Shown in pieces: positions 17,336 through 26,015 of a stretch of DNA of 64,000 bases. The stretch is from the NCBI RefSeq assembly GCF_013294005.1, contig NZ_JABSNK010000005.1, positions 1-64,000 of the forward strand. The letters run 5' to 3'. The notes below the pieces were generated by a model. The model was not told where the DNA came from. It searched no databases and saw only the letters and a list, made by a program, of their open reading frames with translations. The position numbers and the translations under genes are program-made. Source of the DNA: Flavobacterium gelidicaeli (GTDB lineage Bacteria; Bacteroidota; Bacteroidia; Flavobacteriales; Flavobacteriaceae). Each line of letters begins with the position of its first letter. The first letter of the stretch is position 1.

Positions 17336-17510
17336 AACAAGAAAAAAGAGTTACTATTAAAATCACGTTTACACTATTGCAGTCAAAAACAATTGTAAAG
17401 CAGTACACCTTGATAGTGGCTCCTTTAGAACAGAAGCTCATACACTTTACTTAAAAGAAGGCTTTACCATAAGTGCCTCTCATTTTAGTAAAATTATTAG
17501 TGAATCTTAA
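17336..17510 (+). pseudogene. Decayed GNAT acetyltransferase, C-terminal remnant
   Basis: The frame ending at 17510 reads KNNCKAVHLDSGSFRTEAHT followed by LYLKEGFTISASHFSK and a stop, which is the C-terminal half of a GNAT N-acetyltransferase: the CxAVHLDSG strand and the FYLKxGF helix-strand. The preceding GNAT segment, ELLLKSRLHYC, is found in another frame (17348-17380), so at least one frameshift separates them, and the N-terminal acetyl-CoA-binding half is missing. There is no start codon. It is a broken gene left in an intergenic region. Confidence 0.6.
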
Positions 17511-17679
17511 AATCACGAAATTTAAATATAATCTACTATTGCTAAAAATTGACAAACCTAAATATTATTTAGAAATGATTGCATTGTGCTCTTTTTTAAT
17601 TATAATTTCTGTTGTTCTATGAATCGAAATTTCCACTAATAATTGTAATAATTCCTTATTTATTGTTAGTATTAATTCC

Positions 17680-17687
17680 TATTTTTG
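17680..17687 (+). promoter_or_regulatory. Candidate -7 element for the Gfo/Idh/MocA gene
   Basis: TATTTTTG matches TAnnTTTG and ends 16 bp before the start codon at 17704. A TTG at 17664-17666 is too close for a canonical -33 element. Confidence 0.5.
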
Positions 17688-17703
17688 TACAAATTACATC
17701 ATT

Positions 17704-18669
17704 ATGCTGAAAATTGGAGTATTAGGTGCTGGTCACTTAGGAAAAATACATTTACGACTATTACAACAATCTGAAAAATATGAATTAGTTGGTTTTTACG
17801 ACCCTAATCAAGAAAATGCCGATAAAATATCTAAAGAATTTGGTTACAAACACTTTAGTACAATAGCCTCACTTATTCATGCTGTTGATGTTATCGACAT
17901 TGTTACTCCTACATTATCGCATTATAAATGTGCTAAAGTAGCCATCAAATCAGGGAAACATGTTTTTATTGAAAAACCCATTTCGAATACTATTGAGGAA
18001 GCTGATGAAATTATTGCGCTAGCTAATGAGTATAACGTTAAAGGACAAGTAGGACACGTAGAGCGTTTTAACCCTGCCTTCATTGCTACAAAAGGCATGA
18101 TTGAAAACCCAATGTTTATTGAAACACATCGTTTGGCTGAATTTAATCCCCGTGGTACTGATGTACCAGTTGTATTGGATTTAATGATTCACGATATTGA
18201 TGTGATTTTGAGTGTAGTAAAGTCAAAAGTAAAAAATATTAGCGCCAGCGGAGTTTCGGTAATAAGTGATACGCCCGATATTGCAAATGCTCGTATCGAA
18301 TTTGAAAATGGTTGTGTTGCTAATTTAACAGCAAGCAGAATTTCAATGAAAAACATGCGAAAAACACGTTTCTTTCAAAAAGATGCCTACATCTCTGTTG
18401 ACTTCTTAGAGAAAAAATGTGAAGTTGTAAAAATGAAAGATGCACCTGAAGTACCTGGTGATTTTGATATGATTTTACAAAATGCAGAAGGAGTCAAAAA
18501 ACAAATCTATTTTTCTAATCCTGATGTAGAGCAAAACAATGCAATACTAGATGAATTAGAAACTTTTGCAGATGCAATTACAAACAACACAACGCCAGTG
18601 GTGACTTTAGAACAAGCAACAGCCGCTTTAAAAGTAGCCTACCAAATTATTGATTGTTTTGATAAATAA
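17704..18669 (+). CDS. Gfo/Idh/MocA family NAD(P)-dependent oxidoreductase
   Basis: A 321-residue soluble dehydrogenase. The Rossmann dinucleotide motif is GVLGAGHLGKIHLRLL (about 5-20), the EKP catalytic lysine segment is HVFIEKPIS, and the C-terminal half is the alpha/beta domain of the family. Members act on sugars, inositol or related substrates; nothing in the sequence fixes the substrate. It is followed after 58 bp by a 3-hydroxyacyl-CoA dehydrogenase gene, probably in one transcript that ends at the hairpin at 19624-19675. Confidence 0.9.
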   Translation: MLKIGVLGAGHLGKIHLRLLQQSEKYELVGFYDPNQENADKISKEFGYKHFSTIASLIHAVDVIDIVTPTLSHYKCAKVAIKSGKHVFIEKPISNTIEEADEIIALANEYNVKGQVGHVERFNPAFIATKGMIENPMFIETHRLAEFNPRGTDVPVVLDLMIHDIDVILSVVKSKVKNISASGVSVISDTPDIANARIEFENGCVANLTASRISMKNMRKTRFFQKDAYISVDFLEKKCEVVKMKDAPEVPGDFDMILQNAEGVKKQIYFSNPDVEQNNAILDELETFADAITNNTTPVVTLEQATAALKVAYQIIDCFDK

Positions 18670-18727
18670 AAATACAATTCGGATTTAAAAGTTAAACGAG
18701 AAAACTTTAAAATTAAACATACTTTAA

Positions 18728-19615
18728 ATGAAAATAATAGCAGTAATAGGTGCAGGAACAATGGGTAACGGAATTGCTCATACGTTTGCACAAAGCGGTT
18801 TTACCGTAAAACTAATCGATGTTTCAGAGAAATCATTAGATAAAGGAATGGCAACTATTGCCGCAAACCTTGACAGAATGGTTACAAAAGGAACTATTTC
18901 TCAAGAAGATAAAGCAAAAACAATAACTAATATTATCACTTACACTGATATCAAAGATGGTGTTGTAGGTGCTGATTTAGTTGTTGAAGCGGCTACTGAA
19001 AATGTAGCATTAAAACTGGAGATTTTTAAGCAATTAAATGAAGCTTGTGCTCACAATACTATTTTAGCAACAAATACATCTTCTATTTCAATAACTCAAA
19101 TTGGTGCAGTAGTTACACATCCTGAACGCGTTATTGGAATGCATTTTATGAATCCGGTGCCCATCATGAAATTAGTCGAAATCATTCGTGGATACAATAC
19201 AAGCGATGAAGTAACTAAAAATATCATGTCTTTATCCGAAAAATTAGGAAAAACTCCTGTTGAAGTCAACGATTATCCTGGTTTTGTGGCTAATAGAATA
19301 TTGATGCCAATGATCAATGAAGCGATTGAAACATTATACAATAAAGTAGCTGGAGTTTATGAAATAGACACGGTTATGAAATTAGGAATGGGACACCCAA
19401 TGGGACCTTTACAACTTGCTGATTTCATTGGTCTAGACGTATGTTTAGCTATCTTGAATGTAATGTATGATGGTTTCAAAAATCCAAAATATGCCCCTTG
19501 CCCATTATTAGTAAATATGGTACGTGCAGGAAAATTAGGAGTGAAATCTGGTGAAGGTTTTTATGACTACGCCGAAAGCAAAAAAGCGGAAAAAGTTTCT
19601 AAACAATTTATATAG
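18728..19615 (+). CDS. 3-hydroxyacyl-CoA (3-hydroxybutyryl-CoA) dehydrogenase
   Basis: A 295-residue NAD-dependent enzyme interconverting 3-hydroxyacyl-CoA and 3-ketoacyl-CoA. The N-terminal Rossmann motif is GAGTMGNGIAHTFAQSG; other family signatures are ATNTSSISIT, GMHFMNPVPIMKLVEII (containing the catalytic His), NDYPGFVANRILMP and GMGHPMGPLQLADFIGLD. Size fits the stand-alone short form (PaaH/Hbd type) rather than the fused FadB form. It may serve fatty-acid or aromatic degradation. Likely co-transcribed with the upstream oxidoreductase gene; a strong terminator follows. Confidence 0.93.
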   Translation: MKIIAVIGAGTMGNGIAHTFAQSGFTVKLIDVSEKSLDKGMATIAANLDRMVTKGTISQEDKAKTITNIITYTDIKDGVVGADLVVEAATENVALKLEIFKQLNEACAHNTILATNTSSISITQIGAVVTHPERVIGMHFMNPVPIMKLVEIIRGYNTSDEVTKNIMSLSEKLGKTPVEVNDYPGFVANRILMPMINEAIETLYNKVAGVYEIDTVMKLGMGHPMGPLQLADFIGLDVCLAILNVMYDGFKNPKYAPCPLLVNMVRAGKLGVKSGEGFYDYAESKKAEKVSKQFI

Positions 19616-19623
19616 TTTAAAAT

Positions 19624-19675
19624 GTCCAAAAGTAGTCTGACTTAATTTAAGTCTCCTACTACTTTTGGACTTTTA
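19624..19675 (+). terminator. Terminator after the hydroxyacyl-CoA dehydrogenase gene
   Basis: GTCCAAAAGTAGT (19624-19636) pairs with ACTACTTTTGGAC (19658-19670), enclosing a second small palindrome GACTTAATTTAAGTC, and is followed by TTTTA. Confidence 0.88.
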
Positions 19676-19688
19676 TTCTTGACCCATT

Positions 19689-20903
19689 ATGGCAAAAATA
19701 ATTCCTTTTAAAGCCGTTCGTCCTACTCGTGATAAGGTATGCTTAGTAACTTGTCGTTCTTATGAAGAGTATGTCACTGCAGAGCTGGCAGCACAATTAG
19801 ATTTTAATCCATTGTCTTTTTTACATGTTATAAAACCAGCGTATAACAATCAAGAAACGGTTACTTTTGAAAAAAGATACCGACAAGTCCATCAAAAATA
19901 CCAAGATTTTAAAACTGAAAATATATTAGTAAAGGATAAAAAACCCGCAATATACATTCATAAAATTGTAACTAAAACACAATCTTTTACCGGAATAATT
20001 GTAGGCGCTAATATTGACGATTACCGCAATAATAAAATTAAAAAACACGAAGAAACCTTGGCTTTTAGAGTGCGATTACTCAAAGAGTACATGAAATATT
20101 CAGCGTTTAATACGGAGCCCGTTTTAATGACTTATCCGGATAATAAACAAATTGAGGAATGGATTTATAATCAAACGCAAAAATTAGCTGATCTTGAATT
20201 TTCGACTACAAAAAAAGAGATTAATTATTTATGGAAAATAGATGATTCGTTAGAAATCAACTGGATTCAAACTATTTTTTCTAAGATTGACTCGCTTTAC
20301 ATTGCTGATGGACACCATCGTACTGAAGCAGCGCGATTATTATCCGAAGAAAATCCAAATGATGACAACAAAGCACATCTATTGAGTTATTTAATTTCTG
20401 AAAACAACATTAAAATCTACGAGTTCAATCGTTTAGTTAAAGATTTAAATGGATTAAGCAAACTGGATTTTATTACCGCATTAAATACAAATTTTATTGT
20501 CGAAAATAAATACCAACAGCCGTATCAACCTGCTGCAAAACATGAATTTGGGATGTATCTTGATGATGAGTTTTATAGTTTAAAACTTAAAAACGAAATT
20601 AAAAATACTGCTGACGCTCTAGAAAGCCTGGACACACAAATAATTTACAATATGGTTTTGTTACCTCTTTTAGCAATAAAAGATTTGCGTAATGACGAGC
20701 GCATTGAGTATGTCTCTGGTAAACAATCTATTCTAGAATTAAAAAAGCAAATTGACGAAGGCGATTTTGAAGTAGCATTCACTCTATTCCCTTCTAATAT
20801 TAATGAAATAAAGGCTCTGGCAGATAATAATTTGATTATGCCACCAAAAAGTACGTATATTGAACCTAAGTTTAGAAGCGGAATCGTAGTTTATGAACTT
20901 TAG
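19689..20903 (+). CDS. DUF1015 family protein (SerK-like fold)
   Basis: A 404-residue soluble protein of the DUF1015 family: start IIPFKAVRPTRDKVC, central LYIADGHHRTEAA and end PPKSTYIEPKFRSGIVVYEL. The ADGHHR motif is shared with the free-serine kinase SerK, so a small-molecule or protein kinase activity is plausible, although most DUF1015 members are uncharacterised. It opens a plus-strand group followed at 28 bp by yggS. The gene starts just after the preceding terminator, so its promoter must lie in a very short space. Confidence 0.88.
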   Translation: MAKIIPFKAVRPTRDKVCLVTCRSYEEYVTAELAAQLDFNPLSFLHVIKPAYNNQETVTFEKRYRQVHQKYQDFKTENILVKDKKPAIYIHKIVTKTQSFTGIIVGANIDDYRNNKIKKHEETLAFRVRLLKEYMKYSAFNTEPVLMTYPDNKQIEEWIYNQTQKLADLEFSTTKKEINYLWKIDDSLEINWIQTIFSKIDSLYIADGHHRTEAARLLSEENPNDDNKAHLLSYLISENNIKIYEFNRLVKDLNGLSKLDFITALNTNFIVENKYQQPYQPAAKHEFGMYLDDEFYSLKLKNEIKNTADALESLDTQIIYNMVLLPLLAIKDLRNDERIEYVSGKQSILELKKQIDEGDFEVAFTLFPSNINEIKALADNNLIMPPKSTYIEPKFRSGIVVYEL

Positions 20904-20931
20904 AAAATAACAATAGCATAAAAAGCATCTC

Positions 20932-21594
20932 ATGGCAATAGCAAGTAATTTACAAAATATAAAAGCAACACTTCCTGAAAACGTAACCCTTGTTGCTGTG
21001 TCAAAAACAAAACCTGTTTCTGATTTAATGGAGGCTTATGATGCTGGTCAACGTATCTTTGGTGAGAATAAAATTCAGGAAATGGCTGACAAATGGGAGC
21101 AAATGCCCAAAGACATATTATGGCACATGATAGGACATGTACAAACCAATAAAGTGAAGTTTATGGCACCGTTTGTGCAATTAGTTCATGGTGTAGACAG
21201 CTTAAAACTATTACAAGAAATAAACAAACAAGCAGCAAAAAATGACCGCATAATTGCTTGTTTATTGCAAATACATATCGCTGAAGAAGAAACTAAATTT
21301 GGCCTTGATAAAACCGAACTACAAGCTATTCTAGCATCTGATGCTTTTCACGAAATGAAAAACATTAAGGTTATTGGATTAATGGGAATGGCAACATTCA
21401 CAGATAACAAAAACCAAGTTAAAAAAGAGTTCTTGCATTTAAAAAGTCTCTTTGATGAATTTAAAAATCAACCTACTGAAAACTGCCAATTAAGTACTGT
21501 TTCAATGGGAATGTCTGGTGATTACCAACTAGCTGTTGAATGTGGGAGCACCATGGTTCGTGTAGGAAGCAGTATCTTTGGAGGAAGAAATTGA
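20932..21594 (+). CDS. yggS: YggS family pyridoxal phosphate homeostasis protein
   Basis: A 220-residue PLP-binding protein with the fold III alanine-racemase-like barrel and no catalytic partner domain. The PLP lysine is K25 in LVAVSKTKPV; other family motifs are FGENKIQEM, WHMIGHVQTNKVK and the C-terminal SMGMSGDYQLAVECGSTMVRVG. Known homologues (YggS, PROSC) buffer PLP and affect amino-acid balance. Encoded directly after the DUF1015 gene. Confidence 0.94.
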   Translation: MAIASNLQNIKATLPENVTLVAVSKTKPVSDLMEAYDAGQRIFGENKIQEMADKWEQMPKDILWHMIGHVQTNKVKFMAPFVQLVHGVDSLKLLQEINKQAAKNDRIIACLLQIHIAEEETKFGLDKTELQAILASDAFHEMKNIKVIGLMGMATFTDNKNQVKKEFLHLKSLFDEFKNQPTENCQLSTVSMGMSGDYQLAVECGSTMVRVGSSIFGGRN

Positions 21595-21631
21595 TTTACG
21601 ATTAAAGCGTTTCTGATTTATAATTTCAATT

Positions 21632-21670
21632 GACTATAAGCCCAAGCAATAGTCTAAAAGCGTCGCTTTT
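21632..21670 (+). terminator. Two small hairpins after yggS
   Basis: GACTAT (21632-21637) / ATAGTC (21649-21654) is followed directly by AAAAGCG-T-CGCTTTT (21656-21670). The hairpins may attenuate or end the yggS transcript, but the loops and T run are poor. Confidence 0.35.
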
Positions 21671-21728
21671 GAAAATTAAAAAAAACTAAAAATGGAACAC
21701 TTTAATCCTCAACTTTAAACAAAAAAAT

Positions 21729-23090
21729 TTGTACGCAATATTAGACATAGAAACAACTGGAGGCGCATTTAACGAGGAAGGAATCACTGAAATTGCCATC
21801 TATAAATATGATGGCCATGAAATCGTGGATCAGTTCATTAGTTTAGTGAATCCTGAAATTCCTATTCAGCCCTTTGTAGTCAAACTAACCGGAATTAATA
21901 ATTCAATGTTGGTATCTGCCCCAAAGTTTTATGAAATAGCCAAACGCATCATTGAAATCACTGATGATTGCGTTATTGTAGCCCACAACGCCGACTTTGA
22001 TTATCGTATTTTAAGAACTGAATTTAGACGTTTAGGATATGATTTTACCATGAAAACACTTTGCACTGTAGAGTTATCAAAGAAATTATTACCTGAACAA
22101 CCCTCACACAGTTTAGGCAAATTAGTGCGGGCTTTAGGAATCCCTATGGCTGACAGGCACCGTGCAAGTGGCGATGCATTAGCGACAGTCAAATTGTTCC
22201 AAATGTTGTTAGAAAAAGATGTTGACAAGGAAATTGTAAAAGACTTTATCAAACTAAAAATTGAAAAAGGAATTGCGCCTAAATTACTAGACATCATTAA
22301 TAGTCTTCCCACAAAAACGGGGGTTTACTATATTCACAATGAAAAAGGGGATCTTATTTACATTGGGAAAAGTAAAAACATCAAAAAAAGAATCAATCAG
22401 CACTTTACTGGAATAACCACTAGTGCTAAAAAAATTCAAGCCGAAGTTTTTACCGTGACTTACGAGGAAACTGGTAGTGAACTTGTTGCACTATTAAAAG
22501 AAAGTCAAGAAATTAAGATTCATAAACCCAGATACAACCGTGCACAACGAAAAAATATTTTTCAATGGGCTCTATATCCAGAGATGGATAAAAACGGTTA
22601 TCTAAATCTAAAATTACTAAAGGCCGACGGTAGAAAAAAAGAAATCACCTCATTTACGACACTTAATGAAGGTAAGAATGTACTTTTTAAAATCACCGAA
22701 AAATATAAATTATGTCAAAAACTTACTGGTTTATACGAAAGTAAAGCCGCCTGTTTTCAATATAAAATTAAAGAGTGTGACGGCGCTTGTATTGGTGAAA
22801 TCACTCCACAAGAATATAATGCTAGAGTAAAAGATTTTATTACTAATAGTGAGTTTGAAAGCCAAAACATGGTGATTATTGACCGCGGTAGAAAAGTGAG
22901 CGAACGCAGTGCTGTACTTATCGAAAACGGAATCTATAAAGGCTATGCTTTTTATGACTTAAACTATCAAATTAATAAAATCGATATTCTGAAAAATATT
23001 TTGATCCCAATGCAAAATAACCGCGATACTAAAAATATTATTCAAGGTTACCTAAGGAGAGATAAAAGCCATAAAATTATAAAGTTCTAA
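21729..23090 (+). CDS. DnaQ-like exonuclease fused to a GIY-YIG (UvrC/Cho-type) nuclease
   Basis: A 453-residue two-domain nuclease. Residues 1-165 are a DEDDh 3'-5' exonuclease: D6 and E8 in LDIETTGG, D91 in HNADFDYR, H144 and D149 in HRASGDA. Residues about 196-275 are a GIY-YIG domain (GVYYI 198-202, YIG 211-213, KRINQHF) like the N-terminal nuclease of UvrC and Cho. The UvrBC-binding and C-terminal RNase H-like parts of UvrC are not recognisable. The start is a TTG at 21729, the only start that preserves the exonuclease motif. A DNA-repair nuclease is likely; the architecture occurs in other bacteria. Confidence 0.88.
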   Translation: MYAILDIETTGGAFNEEGITEIAIYKYDGHEIVDQFISLVNPEIPIQPFVVKLTGINNSMLVSAPKFYEIAKRIIEITDDCVIVAHNADFDYRILRTEFRRLGYDFTMKTLCTVELSKKLLPEQPSHSLGKLVRALGIPMADRHRASGDALATVKLFQMLLEKDVDKEIVKDFIKLKIEKGIAPKLLDIINSLPTKTGVYYIHNEKGDLIYIGKSKNIKKRINQHFTGITTSAKKIQAEVFTVTYEETGSELVALLKESQEIKIHKPRYNRAQRKNIFQWALYPEMDKNGYLNLKLLKADGRKKEITSFTTLNEGKNVLFKITEKYKLCQKLTGLYESKAACFQYKIKECDGACIGEITPQEYNARVKDFITNSEFESQNMVIIDRGRKVSERSAVLIENGIYKGYAFYDLNYQINKIDILKNILIPMQNNRDTKNIIQGYLRRDKSHKIIKF

Positions 23091-23109
23091 ACTAATTTCA
23101 TTGCTATAA

Positions 23110-23937
23110 ATGAACCAAAGCAAATCACAATACGAGATCTTTAGGCAAAAAGTGCATATCATTATTTATGGTACAAGCACTAAAGCGGGACGTTTATTTG
23201 ATTTAATACTGCTAGGACTCATCCTACTCAGTGTGGTTTTAGTAATGATGGAAACCGTAGCTTCTTTTGATCTAAAATACCATTCCGAACTCGTTTTTCT
23301 TGAATGGGCAATTACCATTTTCTTTACTTTAGAATATTTTTTGCGCATTATTTCAATAAATAAACCCTGGAAATATATCTTTAGTTTCTACGGTATTATT
23401 GACTTACTCGCTATTTTACCCATGTATATGTCCATTTTCTTTGTAGGAACCAGTATTTTTAGTGTGGTTCGCTCCTTGCGATTGTTGCGATTATTTAAGA
23501 TTTTGAACCATCCACAGTTTACAAATCAGTCGGTGCAATTAAAACAAGCCATTAATGCAAGTCGAGGCAAAATCGTAGTATTCATCTATTTTGTGCTTAT
23601 TATAACCATTATAATCGGCTCAATTATGTACGTTGTAGAAGGTAAAGAAAGTGGTTTCACAAGTATTCCTGCTAGTATCTACTGGACCATTGTAACGCTC
23701 ACCACGGTGGGTTACGGAGACATTTCACCTGTTACCCCTTTAGGTCAATTTATTGCCTCCTTTGTAATGATTTTAGGGTACGGTATTATCGCGGTGCCTA
23801 CCGGTATTGTAACAGCCGAAATCGCTAAAAACAGTCAGAAACCCTCAACTAACTCTCAAAATCCTTGCGTAGGTTGTGGCGCTGAAGATTATCCCATTAA
23901 AGCAAATTTTTGCCATAATTGCGGACACGAACTTTAA
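23110..23937 (+). CDS. Voltage-gated potassium channel subunit with C-terminal zinc ribbon
   Basis: A 275-residue six-helix ion channel. S1 to S4 occupy about 28-135, with S4 carrying R121, R124, R127 and K130 (VRSLRLLRLFK), so a voltage sensor is present. The pore loop holds the potassium filter TVGYGD (199-204) between S5 and S6. After S6 (ends about 240) a short linker leads to a four-cysteine zinc ribbon: C253-x2-C256 and C268-x2-C271. No TrkA-N/RCK domain follows. The ribbon is an unusual tail and may act in sensing or assembly. The gene starts 19 bp after the nuclease gene. Confidence 0.9.
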   Translation: MNQSKSQYEIFRQKVHIIIYGTSTKAGRLFDLILLGLILLSVVLVMMETVASFDLKYHSELVFLEWAITIFFTLEYFLRIISINKPWKYIFSFYGIIDLLAILPMYMSIFFVGTSIFSVVRSLRLLRLFKILNHPQFTNQSVQLKQAINASRGKIVVFIYFVLIITIIIGSIMYVVEGKESGFTSIPASIYWTIVTLTTVGYGDISPVTPLGQFIASFVMILGYGIIAVPTGIVTAEIAKNSQKPSTNSQNPCVGCGAEDYPIKANFCHNCGHEL

Positions 23938-23966
23938 ATTACAACCCAAACAAATACATCTAATTA

Positions 23967-24107
23967 GGAGCTATTTCCAGCTATCCATTACAACTCCTCC
24001 TTTGCAATTTGTATTTCTAAACCATAAAAGGAGCTTCTAAAGGCGCTCTTTTTCGGTAAGAAATACTAACTTGCAGGCGTCCGGGGTTTCCATTATTATC
24101 TGGGCTA
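23967..24107 (-). repeat. Expanded copy of the TAGCCC...AGCTCC stem-loop repeat
   Basis: On the minus strand this element starts TAGCCCAGATAATAATGGAAACC (shown as its left arm) and ends with GTAATGGATAGCTGGAAATAG plus CTCC, matching the arms of the copy at 40975-41056. The interior is about 60 bases longer than in the other copies and has a different, less regular sequence. It ends 9 bp before the miaA start codon, so the miaA leader is almost entirely repeat. Confidence 0.6.
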
Positions 24108-24116
24108 AAAAAAGAT

Positions 24117-25034
24117 ATGAAACACTTAATAACCATCATTGGACCTACAGCTATTGGTAAAACTGCCCTGAGTATTCTTGTGGCAAATCACTTTAAATGT
24201 GAAATAGTTTCTTGCGATAGCCGACAGTTTTTTAAGGAAATGACCATTGGTACTGCAGTTCCCTCTACATCAGAATTAGCTGCTGCACCACATCATTTTA
24301 TCCAGAATAAATCAATTTTCGAGAATTATACTGTAGGTGATTTCGAGAAAGAAGCCATTGCAAAAATTGATGCATTATTCTTAACTAATGATTATGTAGT
24401 TCTGGTAGGCGGATCTGGACTGTATGTCAACGCCGTTTTAAAAGGCTTTGATGAATTTCCAGAAATTGATGGTACCATCAGAGAAACGGTAACTGCCCAA
24501 TATGAAAAATTGGGAATTCATTATTTACAAGAGCAGTTAAAAACTCTTGATAATAATTATTACGAATTCTTGACTGTAGACAATCCACAAACCTTGCAAA
24601 ACCCACAACGTATGATGCGTTTTGTAGAAGTTTGTTTGGGTTCAGGAAAACCATATTCCTCTTTTTTAAACCAAAAGAAAAACAGTCGCAACTTCACTCC
24701 TATTGTTATAGGTTTGGAAGCCGATAGGAAGGTAATGTACAACCGCATAAATGAGCGTGTAAATATTATGCTGAATGAAGGCTTGCTTAACGAAGCCAAA
24801 ATATTATATCCAAATAAGGCTTTGAATGCTTTGCAAACGGTAGGTTATCGGGAATTATTCAGTTATTTTGACAAAGAAATTACTTTAGAATTTGCGATTG
24901 AAGAAATCAAGAAAAACACTAGACGTTTTGCTAAACGCCAATTAACATGGTTCAAGCGTGATGAAGAAACCGAATGGTTTGATTTTGAAACACCTTACCA
25001 AACAATATTTGATTATATTAAAACGAAAATCTAA
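24117..25034 (+). CDS. miaA: tRNA dimethylallyltransferase MiaA
   Basis: A 305-residue enzyme that transfers dimethylallyl to A37 of tRNAs reading codons starting with U. The P-loop is GPTAIGKT (9-16); DSRQFFKEMTIGTAVP contains the catalytic Asp-Ser-Arg, and VVLVGGSGLYVNAVLKG, LEADRKVMYNRINERVNIML and NTRRFAKRQLTWFKRD are further signatures. Length is normal. The leader is a stem-loop repeat, and the next gene (thioesterase) follows after 33 bp, so the two may be co-transcribed. Confidence 0.96.
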   Translation: MKHLITIIGPTAIGKTALSILVANHFKCEIVSCDSRQFFKEMTIGTAVPSTSELAAAPHHFIQNKSIFENYTVGDFEKEAIAKIDALFLTNDYVVLVGGSGLYVNAVLKGFDEFPEIDGTIRETVTAQYEKLGIHYLQEQLKTLDNNYYEFLTVDNPQTLQNPQRMMRFVEVCLGSGKPYSSFLNQKKNSRNFTPIVIGLEADRKVMYNRINERVNIMLNEGLLNEAKILYPNKALNALQTVGYRELFSYFDKEITLEFAIEEIKKNTRRFAKRQLTWFKRDEETEWFDFETPYQTIFDYIKTKI

Positions 25035-25067
25035 ACACAACACCTTACTACAAAACAATATTATTTC

Positions 25068-25808
25068 ATGCCAATAAGTCCAAATTTCACCTCAGTTTTA
25101 AGTAAAGACTGGGAGATCAATTTTTCGCAATGCATGCCTAATGGCTATTTAAAATACACTGATTTATGCAATATTTTACAGTTAACTGCTGCTGCACATT
25201 CTGACATGGGTGGAATAAGTTTTTCGGATATGCAAGAATTTAATCAAGCTTGGGTTTTAAGTAGAATGCGTGTAGAAGTTGCGGCTTTACCTAAATGGAG
25301 AGATATTGTAACAGTAACTACATGGATCAATACTTTAGAAAACTCTCGTTCTATACGTGCGTTAGAAGTTCATGTTAACGGAAAAAAAATTATAGGATCA
25401 GAGACTTTTTGGGCTGTTTTCAATACTGAAAGACGTCGCCCAGAAGCGTTGAGTCTTCCTCATGAACACTTTGAGTTATACCCTGAAAAGAAAGCAACTG
25501 TAGCAGGTTTTTCTAAAATAAATATTAGTAGTGAGAAAGAAGAACTTTTTGAAAAAACAGTAAGCTTATCTGATTTAGATATTGTCAATCATGTCAATAA
25601 TGTTAAATATCTAGAATGGTGTATTGATCTTATGGATGCAAAGCTAATCTTAGGTCAGAAGATAAAAAGTTTTGAGATGAATTTTTTAAAAGAATTATCT
25701 TTAAAAGACAAAGTTGTTATTCATGAAAATGTGGCCGATGATGCTATTATCTTTAGTATTTCTAAGGAAGACAAAAACAGTTTTGCATTACAACTTAATC
25801 TTAAATAG
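25068..25808 (+). CDS. Acyl-ACP thioesterase (FatA/FatB-like)
   Basis: A 246-residue double hot-dog protein of the acyl-ACP thioesterase family, releasing fatty acids from acyl carrier protein. The N-terminal hot-dog includes TDLCNILQLTAAAHSDMGG and AWVLSRMRVEVAALPKWRD; the second has the catalytic-site pattern SDLDIVNHVNNVKYLEW with the expected Asp, Asn and His. Other bacterial members have this size. It complements the two enoyl-ACP reductases encoded 5-8 kb away. It follows miaA at 33 bp. Confidence 0.9.
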   Translation: MPISPNFTSVLSKDWEINFSQCMPNGYLKYTDLCNILQLTAAAHSDMGGISFSDMQEFNQAWVLSRMRVEVAALPKWRDIVTVTTWINTLENSRSIRALEVHVNGKKIIGSETFWAVFNTERRRPEALSLPHEHFELYPEKKATVAGFSKINISSEKEELFEKTVSLSDLDIVNHVNNVKYLEWCIDLMDAKLILGQKIKSFEMNFLKELSLKDKVVIHENVADDAIIFSISKEDKNSFALQLNLK

Positions 25809-25902
25809 CAGGATTGCATTAACCCTGACTGCAATGAAAAGCATTTTGAAATAAAAAAAATGAATTTCCTGATTAAAAAAAGCGACCAGCGGAAGCTCTT
25901 TT

Positions 25903-25961
25903 TTAGTCATTGGAAATTCTTTTTTTATGAGAAATCTTGTAATGTAAGGCAGGAATAGTTA
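25903..25961 (+). repeat. Degenerate copy of the TAGCCC...AGCTCC stem-loop repeat
   Basis: TAGTCATTGGAAATTC at the left and CTTGTAATG...GGCAGGAATAG at the right align with the arms of the better copies, with several substitutions and a shortened interior. The terminator of the rprY gene begins immediately after it. Confidence 0.45.
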
Positions 25962-25994
25962 CAAAAAAAAAGGCTCCAATTTCTCGAAGCCTTT
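25961..25994 (-). terminator. Terminator of the rprX-rprY transcript
   Basis: On the minus strand AAAGGCT (25994-25988) pairs with AGCCTTT (25975-25969), followed by a long T run. It lies 21 bp after the rprY stop. Confidence 0.82.
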
Positions 25995-26015
25995 ATTCTA
26001 TTTATACTGTTTTGA

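Larger units (their letters stand above)
17175..17703. other. Intergenic region with terminator, gene remnant and promoter
   Basis: This 529-bp gap holds the terminator at 17215-17242, the GNAT remnant at 17336-17510 and the -7 element at 17680-17687. The remainder is AT-rich with no further recognisable content. Confidence 0.6.

Noticed and set aside
22001..22312. Minus-strand ORF of 103 codons inside the exonuclease gene
   Set aside because: It overlaps conserved exonuclease motifs entirely and has no recognisable domain.
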